Below are positions 1 to 12,983 of a stretch of 64,000 nucleotides of DNA, one piece after another (within the stretch, counting starts at the first letter, position 1; each line of letters opens with the position of its first letter). The stretch comes from Desmodus rotundus (lineage: Eukaryota; Chordata; Mammalia; Chiroptera; Phyllostomidae). The notes beneath the pieces are model-generated. The model saw only the letters and a program-made list of their open reading frames with translations. It was not told where the DNA came from and did no database searches. The DNA is taken from contig NC_071392.1 of NCBI RefSeq assembly GCF_022682495.2, positions 57,747,459 to 57,811,458 of the forward strand, in the 5' to 3' direction. Both the position numbers and the translations under genes were made by a program.

Positions 1-3000
1 TATTTTAGTGCTGTTTTCTTTAGCCATGCAGAAGCTTTTTATTTTGATGAGGTCCCATTTGTTTATTCTTTCCTTTATGTCCCTTGCTTTAGGGGACATG
101 TCTGTGAGGATGTTGCTGCGTGGAATGTCTGAGATTTTCCTGCCTATTTTCTCCACTAGGACTTTATAGTGTCACAACTTATACATAATTCTTTTATCCA
201 TTTGATTTTATTTTGGGATATTATGTAATTTGTGGTCCAGTATCATTTTTTGGTATGTGGCTTTCCAGATCTCCAAACACCATTTATTGAAGAGGTTTTT
301 TTACTCCATATTCTGCTTCTGCTCCTTTTTCAAACATGAATTGACCACAGAGGCATAGGTTTATTTCTGGGCTCTCTATTCTGTCCCATTGATCTATGTG
401 TCTGTTCTTATGCCAGACTGTTTTGATTACAGTGGCCTTCTAATATACTTTGATATCAGGTATTGTGATTCCCCTGACTTTGCTCTTCTTTCTCAAAATT
501 GCTGTGACTATTCGGGGTCATTTATGGTTCCATATACATTTCTGAAGTATTTGTTCTCTATCTGTGAAATATGTTATTGGTATTTTAATAGGAATTGCAG
601 TGAATGTATAAATCACTTTGGGTACTATGGCCATTTTGATGATGTTAATTCTTCTAATCCATGAGCATGGTACATGCTTCCACTTGTTTGTGTCTTCCTT
701 AATTTCTTTCTTCAGGGTTGTGTAGTTTCCTGAGTACAGTCTTTTACCTCTTTAGTTAGGTTTATTCCTAGATACTTTGTTGTTCTTGTTGCTATATCAA
801 ATGGGATTTTTTTCCTGATTTCTGTTTCTGACATTTCCTTGTTGGTGTACAAAAATGCCTCAATTTCTGAATATTGACTTTGTATCCAGCTGTTTTGCCA
901 AATTCACTTATTAGGTCAAATAGTTTTTTGATGGAGTCTATAGAGTTTTCTAAGTACACTGTCATGTCATCTGTAAACAATGACAATTTTGCTGTCTTCT
1001 TTCCATTTTTGATGCATTTTATTTCTTATTCTTTTGTGATTTTTGTGGCTAGGACTTCCAATATTACGTTGAATAGAAGTGGTGAAAGCAGACATCCTTG
1101 TCTTCTTCCTGATCTTATTGGGAAAGATTTAGTTTTTGCCCATTGAGTATGAGTTGCCTGTAGGTTTTTCATTTATGGCCTTTATTATGCTGAGGTGTGC
1201 TCCCTCTACTCCCATTTTGCTGTTTTTTTTTTAATCATAAATGGGTTCTTTACTTTATCAAATGCTTTTTACAAATGTATTGATATGATCATGTGATATG
1301 TCTTCCCTGTTTTATGTGACATATTACTTTTATTGATTGGCAAATATTGTACCATTCTTGCATCCCTGGGATGAATCCCACTTGATTATTGTATATGATC
1401 TTTCTAATGTGTTGCTGGATGCATTATGCCTATATTTTGTTGAGGATTTTAGCATGTATGTTCATCAGCGATACTGGCCTGTAGTTTTCTTTCTTTGTTG
1501 TGTCTTTATCTGGCTTTTAGAATAGGATGATGCTGGCCTCATGAAAGAAGCTTTGGAGCCTTCCCTCATCTTGGATTTTTTTGAGTCATCTGTGAGGGGT
1601 AGGGGTTTGCTCTTCCATAAATGTTTTGTAAAATTCTCCTGTGAAAATATATTTTCCAGAGCTTTCGTGTGACAGGAATTTTTTCATTCCTGCTTTGATT
1701 TCACAATCTGTTATCAGCCTGTTTAGGCTTTCTGCATGTTCTTCATCCGGTTTGGAAAGATTATATTTTCCTAAAAATTTTTCCATTTCACCCAGGATTT
1801 CAAATTTCTTGGCATATGCTTTTTTGTTATAATTTCTTACAATGAATTTCTTACTTTTTATTTCTGTGGTATCAGTTATAATTTCTCCTCTTTCATTTCT
1901 GATTTTATTTACTTGTGGTTGTCTATGTTTGTCTCTCTTGTTCTTGATGAGTCGAGTGAATAGATATTGATTTTTGTTATCATTTCAAAGAACCAGCTTC
2001 TGAATATATTCATCCTTGGATTGTTCCTTTAGTTCCTATGTCATTTAATTCTGCCCTAATCTAGGTTACTTCCTTTCTTCTCCTTGCTCTGGGCTTTCTT
2101 TGTTGTTGTACCTCCAGTTCCTGTAGGTATAGGGTTAGGTTGTTTATTTGAAATATTTCTATCTTTTTTAGGTAGGCCTGTACTGCTATGAAATTCCCTC
2201 TCAGGACTGCCTTTGCTGTGTCCCATAAGTTTTGGACTGTTGCGAGTTCACTTTCATTTGTTTCCAGAAACTCTTTGATTTCTTCCTTCATTTCATTCTT
2301 AACCCACTCATTGTTTAATAGCATGCTATTCAATCTCCATGAATTTTAGCGTTTCTGAGTTTTTTCCTTTAGGTTTATAATTAGTTTCAGGTCCTTGTGG
2401 CCAGAGAAAATGCTTGATATGATTTGAATTTTCTTTAATTTGTTGGTGCTTGTTTTGTATCCTATCATGTGATCTGTCTTTGAAACTGATTCCTGTGCAT
2501 TTGAAAAGATTATGTATTTTGCTTCTTTGGGATGAACAGTTCTATATGTCATTCAGTTTCACAATATTCTTGTTGATGTTTTGTTTGGAAGATCTATCCA
2601 TTTTTGACAGTGGTGTGTTAAAATCTGCTAATTTGTGTGTTGCTATCATGGCTGTACTTTCCAGTCCATTTGCTTGGAATATTTATTTCACTCCTTCATT
2701 TTCAGACTGTGTAGGTCTTTTGTTCTGAGGTGGGTCTCTTGTGGGCAGCATACCTGCAGGCCATGTTTTTTAATCCATTCAGCAACCCTATGTCTTTTGA
2801 TTGGAGCATTTAATCCATTTACATTTAAGGTTCTAATTGATAGGTACTTATGCATTTTCTCCTCTTTGTTCCTGTGTTCTTCTCTCTCTAACTCTTTTTT
2901 TCATCTTCTTATAAATCAGTCACTTTAGCATATCATGGAATACTGGTTTAATGGAGGTTTTTTCTTTTAGCCTTCTGTGTCTGGGAAACTCTTTTTCACC

Positions 3001-5205
3001 TTCCATTTTAACTGAGAGCCTTGTTGGATAGAGTAGTTTGGGTTGCAGGCCTTTGCTTTACAATACTTGGAATATTTATTGGCATTGCCTTCTGGCTGGT
3101 AGTGTTTCTGTTGAGAAGTCTGCTGCTATCCTTATTGGGGATCCCCTGTATGTTACTTCCTGTTTCCCCCTTGCTGCCTTTCAGATTCTCTCTTTGTCTT
3201 GGAATTTTGCCATTTTAGTTATTATGTGTCTTGTAGTGGGCCTCTTTGGGTTCCTCTTGATTGGGATCCTCTGTGATTGCTGGATTTGTTTGACTTTTTC
3301 TGTCATCAAATTAGGGAAGTTTTCCATCATTACCTTTGCAAATAGGTTTTCTATCCCTTGCTCTTCTGCTTCTTCTGGTATCCCTATTATTCGGATATTA
3401 TTACATTTCATGTTGTCCTGCAGTTACCTTAGCCCCTCTTCATTCTTTGTGAGACTTTTTCCTTTTCTTGCTGTTTTTGGGAGTTTTTTTCTACCTTGTT
3501 TTACAGTTCACTGATTCTGTCCTCTGCTTCATCTAGCCTGTTTTTGATTCCTTCTACTGTGTTCTTCAATTCAGAAATTGTATTCTTCACTTCCTCTTGG
3601 TTCTTGTTGATAGTTTCTATTTCCTTTTTCATGCTGCTGTAGTTTGCAGTAAGTTCCTCGTAGCTTCTCTGTAGTTGTTTCTAATTCTCAGAGAGCTATT
3701 GAACTTCCTTATAAGCATTGTTTTCAACTAAGTGCAAGATGGTTTACTTGCCTCTATTTCATTTATCACTCTTTCTGAGGATTCCTCTTTTCCTTTCAAT
3801 TGAGGGGTTTCTTTGTCTTCCCAATATTTGTGAGACTCTACTTGTTTGATTCTCCTTGTTATATTGATCTTTGACTCCATGAGTTTGTGGTATGAACCTC
3901 TATGATAAAAGTCTTGTGAGATTCAGTGTTGCATTCTCCTTGATCCTCTGAACTTGATGCTCTTGGGATGCCTTTTATGCCATTTTTGTTGACTCTCTTG
4001 ATGTTATTGGGTTTTTATTGTGCCGGGTCATTCTTTGGTGGGCTCTTCTCTCCAGCTGGTTGACTGAACTTCACTCTACCCACCACGTCTTGTAGGCTCT
4101 TGTTCAGGTGCTGCCAGAACAAAACCATAAAACACAGGAAACAAACCCATATCTTCAAAAATAACTCTTCCCCACAATCCCACTATCAATACCAAATGAA
4201 TAGTATTAATAATGGTATAAAGAGTTTAAGATTATTTTAAGAATGGTGAGAGAAAAACTATAGTATAAATTCTAGTGACTTAATATTTGAAAACTGGATG
4301 GACAAGAAATGAATGTTAAAAATCTATGCCAGAAAGGAAATATCTCAAATCATAGAGAAGACCACAGTGGACTTCATCTAGGTAGCCTCTGTATTTTCTT
4401 TCTGGATCCACCTCTGGTGATGTCAGATGTTGACCCCATCTGACCTCAGTCACCCTGTTCAGAGACTGCTCTGTGGCTGTCTCCTTCAGTTGTTAATCTA
4501 GTCACTCTACACTCAGCAGTCAGGCTTAAGCCCTATAGGGCAGGGCAGAATCCCTCCTGGGGTTGGAGGCTATTGTTTCCCCTCAGGCTACTGCTGTTCA
4601 GAGGGGATTGGCCAACCTGAGGAGGATGGCTACTGCTGTATGGGTGATGACTCCATCTGGGATCCTGATGACTACTCTCTCAGTTTTCTCCCCGAAGCCT
4701 CCATCCCCAGTCTCTCTTCAGACATCTTTAGCCCACTCTGCCCCTGCCTTTGCTTGACCTAGGGTAAATGGCTGCAATGAAAATTTGCGTGTTGGTCCTT
4801 TAAACATCTCATTGGATCTCCAGCTATCCATCTCTGGCAGAGGAGCCCTGCCGCTTTTCACTGCAGGTTGTTATCTGTGTACTTTTTGGCTCTGGTGTTC
4901 TAGGCTGGTAATCCCAGTTTAGGGTTCAGACCCCACATTTCTCAGGGGAATCCAGTGGGTGCTTAATTACCTCTCTGGTGCTGCTGTCTATGGGTGTCCA
5001 GCCAACCTTCTTGTGTCTCCACTTCACTCCTTACTACTCAGGTTGTGCTGAAGCTGATTTTTCTGTCTGAGGTTATAAGGCTTCTCTCTCACTATTGTTC
5101 AGTTGTTTGTTCCAGGTGATTTCTCCACTATTTAGTTGTAACTCCAGATTTGTCCTGGGAGGAGGTTAGTGTGGCTTCATTCCCTCCTCTGGTATCCCTG
5201 CTTCT
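1..5205 (-). mobile_element. Old LINE-1, antisense, nearly full length, 3' part outside the window
   Basis: Read on the minus strand, this is an L1 running 5' to 3' from about 5205 to beyond position 1. The 5' UTR is about 3830-5205, degenerate ORF1 about 2870-3825, and degenerate ORF2 about 2855 down to 1. Position 1 matches the young L1 described below at about 8926, near the ORF2 C-terminus. Endonuclease and reverse-transcriptase segments are recognisable by parallel with the young copy, but frameshifts and stops are frequent, so it is dead. The 5' UTR from about 4190 onward is closely similar to 63440-64000, which places both in the same old L1 subfamily. The 5' boundary is approximate. 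Confidence 0.85.
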
Positions 5206-6530
5206 TTGCATTTAAAATAGTTTAAACACACATTAAAACAGACTGACATAATTCCTTTCAAGGACAAGAGCCATATAATTTTAATCCCAGAAAGACTCTA
5301 AATATTTTATAATTCATGAAGGAAAAAGAGAAATATGGAGACTCAATATTGCCTATACTGTTAATCAGCAAAACTATTTGCATCACTTTGCATTATAACC
5401 ACTTAATATAGATTAGACGATGCTCTTGCAAAAGTACCAGCTTCTAAATATTGGTGTCTGGCTAAACCAGCTAAATATAGCTGATTTCTAATAACATAAA
5501 AGTAAGAAATCCACCAAAGTGGCACCAAACGAATTCCCTGGTAACTCAAGTAAGCCATGGACAAAGAGAAAGACCAGGAAAGAAAAAGAATGGATCTGCA
5601 TCTCTACTATTTCCAGAAGAACAGTTCAAAGACTACTTCATATCATAGTAAACTGGTAGCGTATCTCTGCATGGAAAGTTGTTATTTTTGCCTGTGTGGA
5701 GTACGGAGGTAGGACCCAGAGGGAAACCAGCTATTATCTCTCTAAGTAATCTGTTTTACTTTGTCATCTGCAATAATATCACATATGGCCTAATCTTAGG
5801 TTACCACGCTGTCACTTACTTGAAATTTCTAGACTTTGTAGTCTAGGATTTCATCACTTCTGAATTCTGTGAGTGAATTGTATACTGGTATGAAAGAGAG
5901 AATTTACTCTATTTTTGTCTAGATATTTCAGCTCTATAAATATCTCATAAAGCCATCTTCAAAATTCTTAAATAGTTTTAAAGCCTATTTTGGTATATGT
6001 TGCCAAAATTATAGAATAGTAATGCCCTGAACCCGGTGTATGTACTGGTGAATGTATTCCAATATGGGAGATTACAGTACCTTAGTTTAAATAGTTTACT
6101 CTGTAAGTGTTCCTAAGGAAAAACAATATATGGAATCATTGTAGAAAACTCAGTGTAATTCTCTAGAACTTAGGAGAATTATTAAAATGTTTCATTAAAT
6201 TAAAGTTAATCATCACAAATATGAGTTTTAAGCTAACCAAGTTATTTATTTCATGAAGTTTTGTCAAAATGACCAACCAAAACCAAAATATTTGATACAA
6301 GTTAAGCCTATGGGATCAGTAAGTGCTTTATAGTCAAGCATTGCTTAGTACTTTGATTCTATTGCATGTCAAAAAGTTTGAAAAAAAAATTTCTGATTCT
6401 CAGATTCCCTGTTTGTAAACTGAAGTTAACAATGTTTATCTTGCAGAATTTTGCAAGGATATGAGATACTACATGAGGAGTAGCCAGCATAAAAAATAGA
6501 ATAATATTAGCTTAACAATAACCCACAACC
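5206..6530. other. Intron sequence without recognised features
   Basis: AT-rich, apparently single-copy intron DNA of the HECW-type gene. I see no exon with splice sites and conserved coding, no RNA gene and no repeat I can name. The stretch 6641-7095 is similar. Confidence 0.5.
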
Positions 6531-6640
6531 TTCGGACGGGAGGGAGGTGGGACTGGCTGGGGTGGGGTGGAGGGAAGGGGAGAAAATGCAGACAATTGTA
6601 ACTGAATAAAAATAAATAAATATTTTTTTTAAAAAAGAGC
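6531..6640 (+). mobile_element. LINE-1 3'-end fragment, sense, very short
   Basis: The G-rich L1 3' UTR end (GGGAGGTGGGACTGGCTGGG) is followed by the A-rich tail. It is a severely 5'-truncated insertion of about 110 bp. Its wording (GACTGGCTGGGG, AATTGTAACTGAATAAAAA) matches the copies ending near 38850 and 50015, not those ending near 35420 or 49500. No convincing target-site duplication was found. Confidence 0.8.
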
Positions 6641-8182
6641 TAACATTGAGCAAAAAAATGCAAATAATCTGTATCAATGAAAGTCATGTTAGTGCAATAT
6701 AACTGCATCTTGTTTTATTTGAAGGCTACACTTTAGCTATGTGGGAGGGGAGAAATAAAATCAGAATTCTTGAATTGTGAGACCAAAAAAAAATAGAATG
6801 ATAGTTGTTAAACAAGGAATGGCCAGCTGAGTGTAATAAATGCTATTTAAAAGAGCAAGTCCATTTTGCATTTATTACTACCTCTTGAAAATGAGGATTA
6901 TAAGTATACCTATACTGCTAATATATGTCTAGAATTTATTTATGTATCTTTAACACATTTATGAAGATATTTCTCAATATATTCAGTATACTTTTATTAA
7001 GAATACACTGGGAATGGGGGAATTCAATTTCTTTAAAATTTTTTTTACTAAACATATTGGGATAAATTGGTTAATAACATATATAAACTTCAGATATGCA
7101 ACTTCATAATGTAACAGTATATACTCTATTGAGTGCTCCTCACCAGAAGACTAATCTTTTTCACCATGTGATTGAACCCACTTCCCCTCTTGTAGCCACC
7201 ATTTTGTTTTTTGTAACCTATGAGTTAATTTTTTTGTTTCTATATTTATATTTGTGCATTTGTTGCTTTTTGTTTTATATCCCACATATGAGTGTGAAAT
7301 CATACATTTCTTATACTTTTACATCTGAGTTATTACACATAGCATAATACCCTGTAGATCCATCTATGTTGCTGCAAATGGCAATATTTCATCATTTTTA
7401 TGGCTGAGTAGTATTCTACTGTATATATGTACCACTTCTTTATTCAATCATCCATCAAAGGGCACTAAAGTTGTTTCTATTTCTTAGCTATTGTGAATAA
7501 TACAGCAATGAACATAAAGTGCATATATCTTTATGAATTAGTGTTTTCAAATTTTTGAAGTAGATACCCAGAAGAAGGATTTCTGGGTCATATTAGCTCT
7601 ATTCTTAAATTTTTTTAGGAACCTACATACTTTTTTCCATAGTGGCTGCACCAATTTACATTCCTACTAGCAATATATGAGGGTTCCTCTTGCTCCACAT
7701 CCTCTTCAACACTTATTTCTTATCTTGTTGATAGTCACTGTAACAGGTGTGAGGTGTTATTTCATACTGACTTTGATATGTATTTCCCTTATCAATAATA
7801 ATATTAAGCATCATTTCATATATCTTTTGGCTGTCAGTATGTGTTCCTTAGAAAAGTGTCTATTCAGGACATTTCTTTCAAATTTTGGAGGGTTTTTTTT
7901 TTTTTTTTTTCTTTTTTTTTTTCAATTTTTTTTTTATTGTTATTTAATTACAGTTGTATGCCTTTTCTCCCCATCCCTTCACCCCACCCCAGGTGAACCC
8001 ACTTCCCTCCCCCCTCTCCACCCTCCCACTTGGATTTGTTCATGTGTCCTTTATAGTAGTTCCTGTAATCCCCTCTACCCACTGTCCCCGCCCCCACCCC
8101 CCACCCCCGCCCTTGCTATTGTTACATTGTTCTTAGCTTCAATGTCTCTGGTTATATTTTGTTTGCTTTTTCCTTCTATTGC

Positions 8183-11100
8183 TTATGTTCCAGTTAAAAG
8201 TGAGATCATATGGTATTTGTCCCTCACTTCCTGGCTTATTTCACTTAGAATAATGCTCTCCAGTTTCATCCATGCTGTTGCAAAGGGTATAAGCTCCTTC
8301 TTTCTCTCTGCTGCGTAGAATTCCATTGTGTAAATATACCATAGTTTTTGGATCCACTCGTTTGCTGATGGGCACTTCGGTTGCTTCCAGTACTTGGCTA
8401 TTGTAAATTGTGCTGCTATGAACATTGGGGTGCACAGATTCTTTTGGATTGGAGTTTCAGTGTTCTTAGGGTATAATCCCAGCAGCGGAATTACTGGGTC
8501 AAAGGGCAGTTCCATTTTTAGTTTTCTGAGGAAATTCCATATTGTTTTCCACAGTGGCCTCACCAGTCTGCATTCCCACCAACAGTGCACTAGGGTTCCC
8601 TTTTCTCCACATCCTCTCCAACATTTGTTTGTGGATTTGTTTATGTTGGCCATTCTGACTGGTGTGAGATGATACCTCATTGTGGTTTTAATTTGCATCT
8701 CTCTGATGGCTAGTGATGCTGAGCATCTTTTCATATGTCTCTGGGCCTTCTGTATGTCTTCCTTGGAGAAGTGTCTGTTCAAGTCCTTTGCCCATTTTTT
8801 AATTCGGTTGTTTGCCTTCCTGGAGTGCAGTCGTGTGAGTTCTTTATATATTTTGGAGATCAGGCCCTTGTCTGAGGTATCATTGGCAAATATGTTTTCC
8901 CATACTGTTGGTTCTCTTTGTAATTTGGTGCTGTTTTCTTTAGCCATGCAGAAGCTTTTTATTTTGATGAGGTCCCATTTGTTTATTCTTTCCTTTATGT
9001 CCCTTGCTTTAGGGGATGTGTCTGTGAGGATGTTGCTGCGTGGAATGTCTGAGATTTTCCTGCCAATGTTTTCCTCAAGGACTTTTATGGTGTTACGGCT
9101 TATATTTAAGTCTTTTATCCATCTTGAGTTTATTTTTGTGTATGGCGTAAGTTGGTGATCGAGTTTCATTTTTTTGCACGTAGCTGTCCAGATCTCCCAA
9201 CACCATCTGTTGAAGAGACTGTTTTTGCTCCATTTTATGCTCCTGCCTCCTTTGTCAAATATTAATTGATCGTATAGATTTGAGTTTATTTCTGGGCTCT
9301 CTATTCTGTTCCATTGGTCTATGTGCCTGTTTTTATGCCAGTACCAGGCTGTTTTGATTACCGTGGCCTTGTAATACAGTTTGATATCAGGTATTGTGAT
9401 CCCTCCTGCTTTGTTTTTCTTTCTCAAAATTGCTGCAGCTATTCGAGGTCGTTTATGGTTCCATATGAATTTCTGCAGTGTTTGTTCTATATCTGTGAAA
9501 TATGTCATGGGTACTCTAATAGGGATTGCATTGAAACTATAAATTGCTTTGGGTAGTATGGCCATTTTGATGATGTTAATTCTTCCAATCCATGAACATG
9601 GTACATGCTTCCATTTGTTTGTATCTTCCTTAATTTCTTTCTTCAGTGTTGTGTAGTTTTCTGAGTACAGGTCTTTTACCTCCTTGGTTAGGTTTATTCC
9701 TAGGTACTTCATTTTTCTTGTTGCTATATCGAATGGGATTTTTTTCCTGATTTGTGTTTCTGCAGTTTCGTTGTTGGTGTACAGGAATTCCTTTGATTTC
9801 TGGGTATTGACTCTGTATCCAGCTATTTTGCCAAATTCATTTATTAGGTCGAGTAGTTTTTGAGTGGAGTCTATAGGGTTTTCCATGTACACTATCATGT
9901 CGTCTGCAAACAGTGACAGTTTCATTTCCTCCTTTCCAATTTGGATGCCTTTTATTGCTTTCTCTTGTCTGATTGCTGTGGCTAGGACTTCCAATACTAT
10001 GTTGAATAGGAGTGGTGAGAGAGGGCATCCTTGTCTTGTTCCTGATCTTAGTGGGAAAGCTCTAAGTTTTTGTCCATTGAATGTGATGTTGGCTGTAGGT
10101 CTCTCATATATGGCCTTAATTATGTTGAGGACTGTTCCCTTTATTCCCACTTTGCTGAGTGTTTTTATCAGAAATGGGTGCTGTATCTTATCGAACGCTT
10201 TTTCCGCATCTATTGATATGATCATGTGATTTTTGTCTTTGCTGTTGTTGATGTGATGTATTATGTTTATTGATTTGCGAATATTGTACCATCCTTGCAT
10301 CCCTGGGATGAATCCCACTTGGTCATGGTGGATGATCTTTTTAATATGTTGCTGGATGCGGTTTGCTAATATTTTGTTGAGAATTTTAGCGTCTATGTTC
10401 ATCAGCGATATTGGCCTGAAGTTTTCTTTCTTGGTTGTATCTTTATCTGGTTTTGGGATTAGGATGATGTTGGCTTCATAAAAAGAGTTTGGGAGTCTTC
10501 CATCACTTTGGATTTTTTCGAATAGTCTGTGAAGGATAGGGGTTAGTTCTTCCTTAAATGCTTTGTAGAAATCTCCTGTGAAACCATCTGGTCCAGGGCT
10601 TTTGTGTGATGGGAGTTTCTTGATGACTGCTTCAATTTTGTCTGCTGTTATTGGTCTGTTCAGGTTTTCTGCTTCTTCTTCAGTCAGTTTTGGAAGATTA
10701 TATTTTTCTAGAAATGTGTCCATTTCATCTAGGTTTTCAAATTTCTTAGCATATAGGTCTTCATAGTAATTTCTTACGATCCTTTGTATTTCTGTGGTAT
10801 CAGTTGTAATCTCTCCACTTTCATTTCTAATTCTGTTTATTTGGATCCTCTCTCTTTTCTTCTTGATAAGCCTACTTAAAGGCTTGTCGATTTTGTTTAT
10901 CTTTTCAAAGAACCAGCTTCTGGATTCATTGATCCTTACAATTGTGCTTTTAGTCTCTATGTCATTTAGTTATGCTCTGATCTTGGTTATTTCCTTCCTT
11001 CTGCTTGCTCTGGGCTGTCTTTGTTGTTGTTCCTCCAGTTCTTGTAGGCGTAGGGTTAGGTTGTTTGTGTGAACTGTTTCTAACTTCTTAAGGTAGGCCT

Positions 11101-12004
11101 GTATTGCTATGAACTTCCCTCTCAGGACTGCCTTTGCTGTGTCCCATAGGTTTTGGGTTGTTGTGAGTTCATTTTCATTTGTTTCCAGGAAGTTTTTGAT
11201 TTCTTCACTAATGTCGTTCTTGACCCATTCATTGTTTAATAGCATGCTATTCAGTCTCCATGATTTTGACTGTTTTGGGTTTTTACCCTTGGGGTTGGTT
11301 TCTAGTTTCAGACCCTTGTGTTCAGAGAAGATGCTTGATATGATTTCAATTTTCTTGAATTTGTTGAGGGTTGCTTTGTGTCCTATCATGTGGTCTATCT
11401 TTGAAAAAGTTCCATGGACACTTGAAAAGAATGTGTATTTTGCTTCTTTGGGATGAAAAGCTCTGTATATATCAGTTAAGTCCATTTCCTCTAGGGTATT
11501 GTTAAGTGACACAATATCTTTGTTAATCTTTTGTTTGGAAGACCTGTCCATTTTTGATAGTGGGGTGTTAAAATCCCCTACTATAATTGTGTTGCTGTCA
11601 ATATCTTTCTTGAAATCCTCCAAGATTTTCCTTATGTATTTGGGTGCTCCTATGTTGGGTGCATATATATTTATAATGCTTATGTCTTCTTGGTGGATTC
11701 TTCCTTTGAGTATTATGAAGTGACCTTCTGGGTCTCTCTTTATGGCCCTTCTTTGGAAGTCTATTTTATCTGATATGAGTATTGCTACCTCTGCTTTTTT
11801 TTCCTGTCCGTTTGCTTGGAAAATTTGTTTCCAGCCCTTCACTTTCAGTCTGTGTAAGTCTTTTGTCCTGAGATGGGTTTCTTGTAGGCAGCATATGTGT
11901 GGGTCATGTTTTCTTATCCATTCAGCTGTTCTATGTCTTTTGATTGGAGCATTTAATCCATTTACATTTAAGGTTATTATCAATAGGTAGTTATTCATTG
12001 CCAT
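8183..12004 (-). pseudogene. L1 ORF2 (endonuclease / reverse transcriptase), one in-frame nonsense codon
   Basis: ORF2 encodes the protein that nicks target DNA and copies L1 RNA into it. The frame runs unbroken from the ATG at 12004 to 8183 (1,273 codons plus stop, close to the 1,275 residues of human ORF2), except for a TAA at 10972-10970, codon 345. A first block of 344 residues holds the APE-type endonuclease with visible landmarks: [27 protein letters not shown] and SEHKGL. The second block of 846 residues begins at codon 428, the first ATG after the stop, and holds the reverse transcriptase, with FADD at about residues 699-702, and the C-terminal Cys/His motif [18 protein letters not shown]. 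The stop lies between the two enzymatic domains, so the protein is predicted to end before the reverse transcriptase. An alternative start is the second ATG at 11998. Confidence 0.92.
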
Positions 12005-12983
12005 TATTTCCTACCTGTGTTCCTCTGTCTTTCTCTTTTCCTTCCTTTCCATAAAGCATTCCCTTTAAAATCTCTTGCAGAGCTGGTTTGGTGGAGCTGT
12101 ATTCTTTTAGACTTCTTTTGTCTGGGAAGCTCTTTATTTGGTCTTCTATCTTGATTGAGAGCCTTGCTGGGTAAAGTAGTCTTGGTTGGAGGCCTCTGGT
12201 TCTCATTACTTGGAATATTTTTTGCCATTCTCTTCTGGCTTGGAGCGTTTCCATTGAGAAGTCAGTTGCTAACCTTATTGGGGCTCCCTTGTATGTTACT
12301 TCCTTTTTCTCCCTTGCTGCCTTTAAGATCCTCTCTTTGTCTTGGAAATTTGCCATTTTAATTATGATGTGTCTTGCAGTGGGTCTCTTTGGGTTCCTCT
12401 TGTTTGGGACTCTCTGTGATTCCTGGATTTGGGTGACTTTTTCTCTCCTCAGATTAGGGAAATTTTCCATCATTACTTTTTCAAACAGGTTTTCTATCCC
12501 TTGCTCTTCTTCTTCTCCTTCTGGTATTCCTATTATACGGATATTGTTACGTTTCATGTTGTCCTGCATTTCCCTTATTGCCTCTTCATTCTTTCTGAGC
12601 CTCTTTTCCTTTTCTTGCTCCTTCTGGGTGTTTTTTTCTACTTTATTCTCCAGCTCGCTGATCCGATCCTCTGCTTCATCAAGTCTGCTTTTCATTCCTT
12701 CTACTGTGTTCTTCAATTCAGAAATTTTATTCTTCATTTCCTCTTGGCTCTTGTTGATATTTTCTATTTCCTTTTTCATGTTGATATAGTTTGCAGTGAG
12801 TTCATTGTAGTTTCCTTGTAGTTTCTGGTAGTTCTCTTTGAGCTCAGAGAGCTCAGTGAGCTTCCTGATGACCTTTGCTTTGAACTCAGTATCTGATAGT
12901 TGACTTGCCTCTTTTTTGGTTAGTATTCTTTCTGAGACTTCCTCCTTTCCTTTCATTTGGGAATTGTTTCTTTGTCTTCCCAT
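11991..12983 (-). CDS. L1 ORF1 protein, intact RNA-binding chaperone
   Basis: A 330-residue open frame (human ORF1p is 338). ORF1p trimers coat L1 RNA in cytoplasmic ribonucleoprotein particles. Visible parts in order: a basic, variable N-terminus beginning MGRQRNN; a long heptad-rich coiled coil at about residues 40-143 (for example [19 protein letters not shown]); an RRM-like domain starting near [11 protein letters not shown] at about 147; and a basic C-terminal domain with [20 protein letters not shown] and TLQARREW. No stops or frameshifts occur. The start is chosen because it is the first ATG of the frame and aligns with degraded ORF1 starts of other copies (for example MGR at 41101). 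Its end overlaps the ORF2 start by 14 nt in another frame. Whether it is expressed is unknown. Confidence 0.93.
   Translation of the reverse strand: MGRQRNNSQMKGKEEVSERILTKKEASQLSDTEFKAKVIRKLTELSELKENYQKLQGNYNELTANYINMKKEIENINKSQEEMKNKISELKNTVEGMKSRLDEAEDRISELENKVEKNTQKEQEKEKRLRKNEEAIREMQDNMKRNNIRIIGIPEGEEEEQGIENLFEKVMMENFPNLRREKVTQIQESQRVPNKRNPKRPTARHIIIKMANFQDKERILKAAREKKEVTYKGAPIRLATDFSMETLQARREWQKIFQVMRTRGLQPRLLYPARLSIKIEDQIKSFPDKRSLKEYSSTKPALQEILKGMLYGKEGKEKDRGTQVGNNGNE

Noticed and set aside
4563..4757. 64-codon + strand frame in 1-5205
   Set aside because: It lies antisense in the 5' UTR of an old L1; the matching copy near 63800 does not keep it.
7677..8318. 213-codon + strand frame
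   Set aside because: It reads antisense through the L1 tail and 3' UTR (run of Phe from poly(T)).
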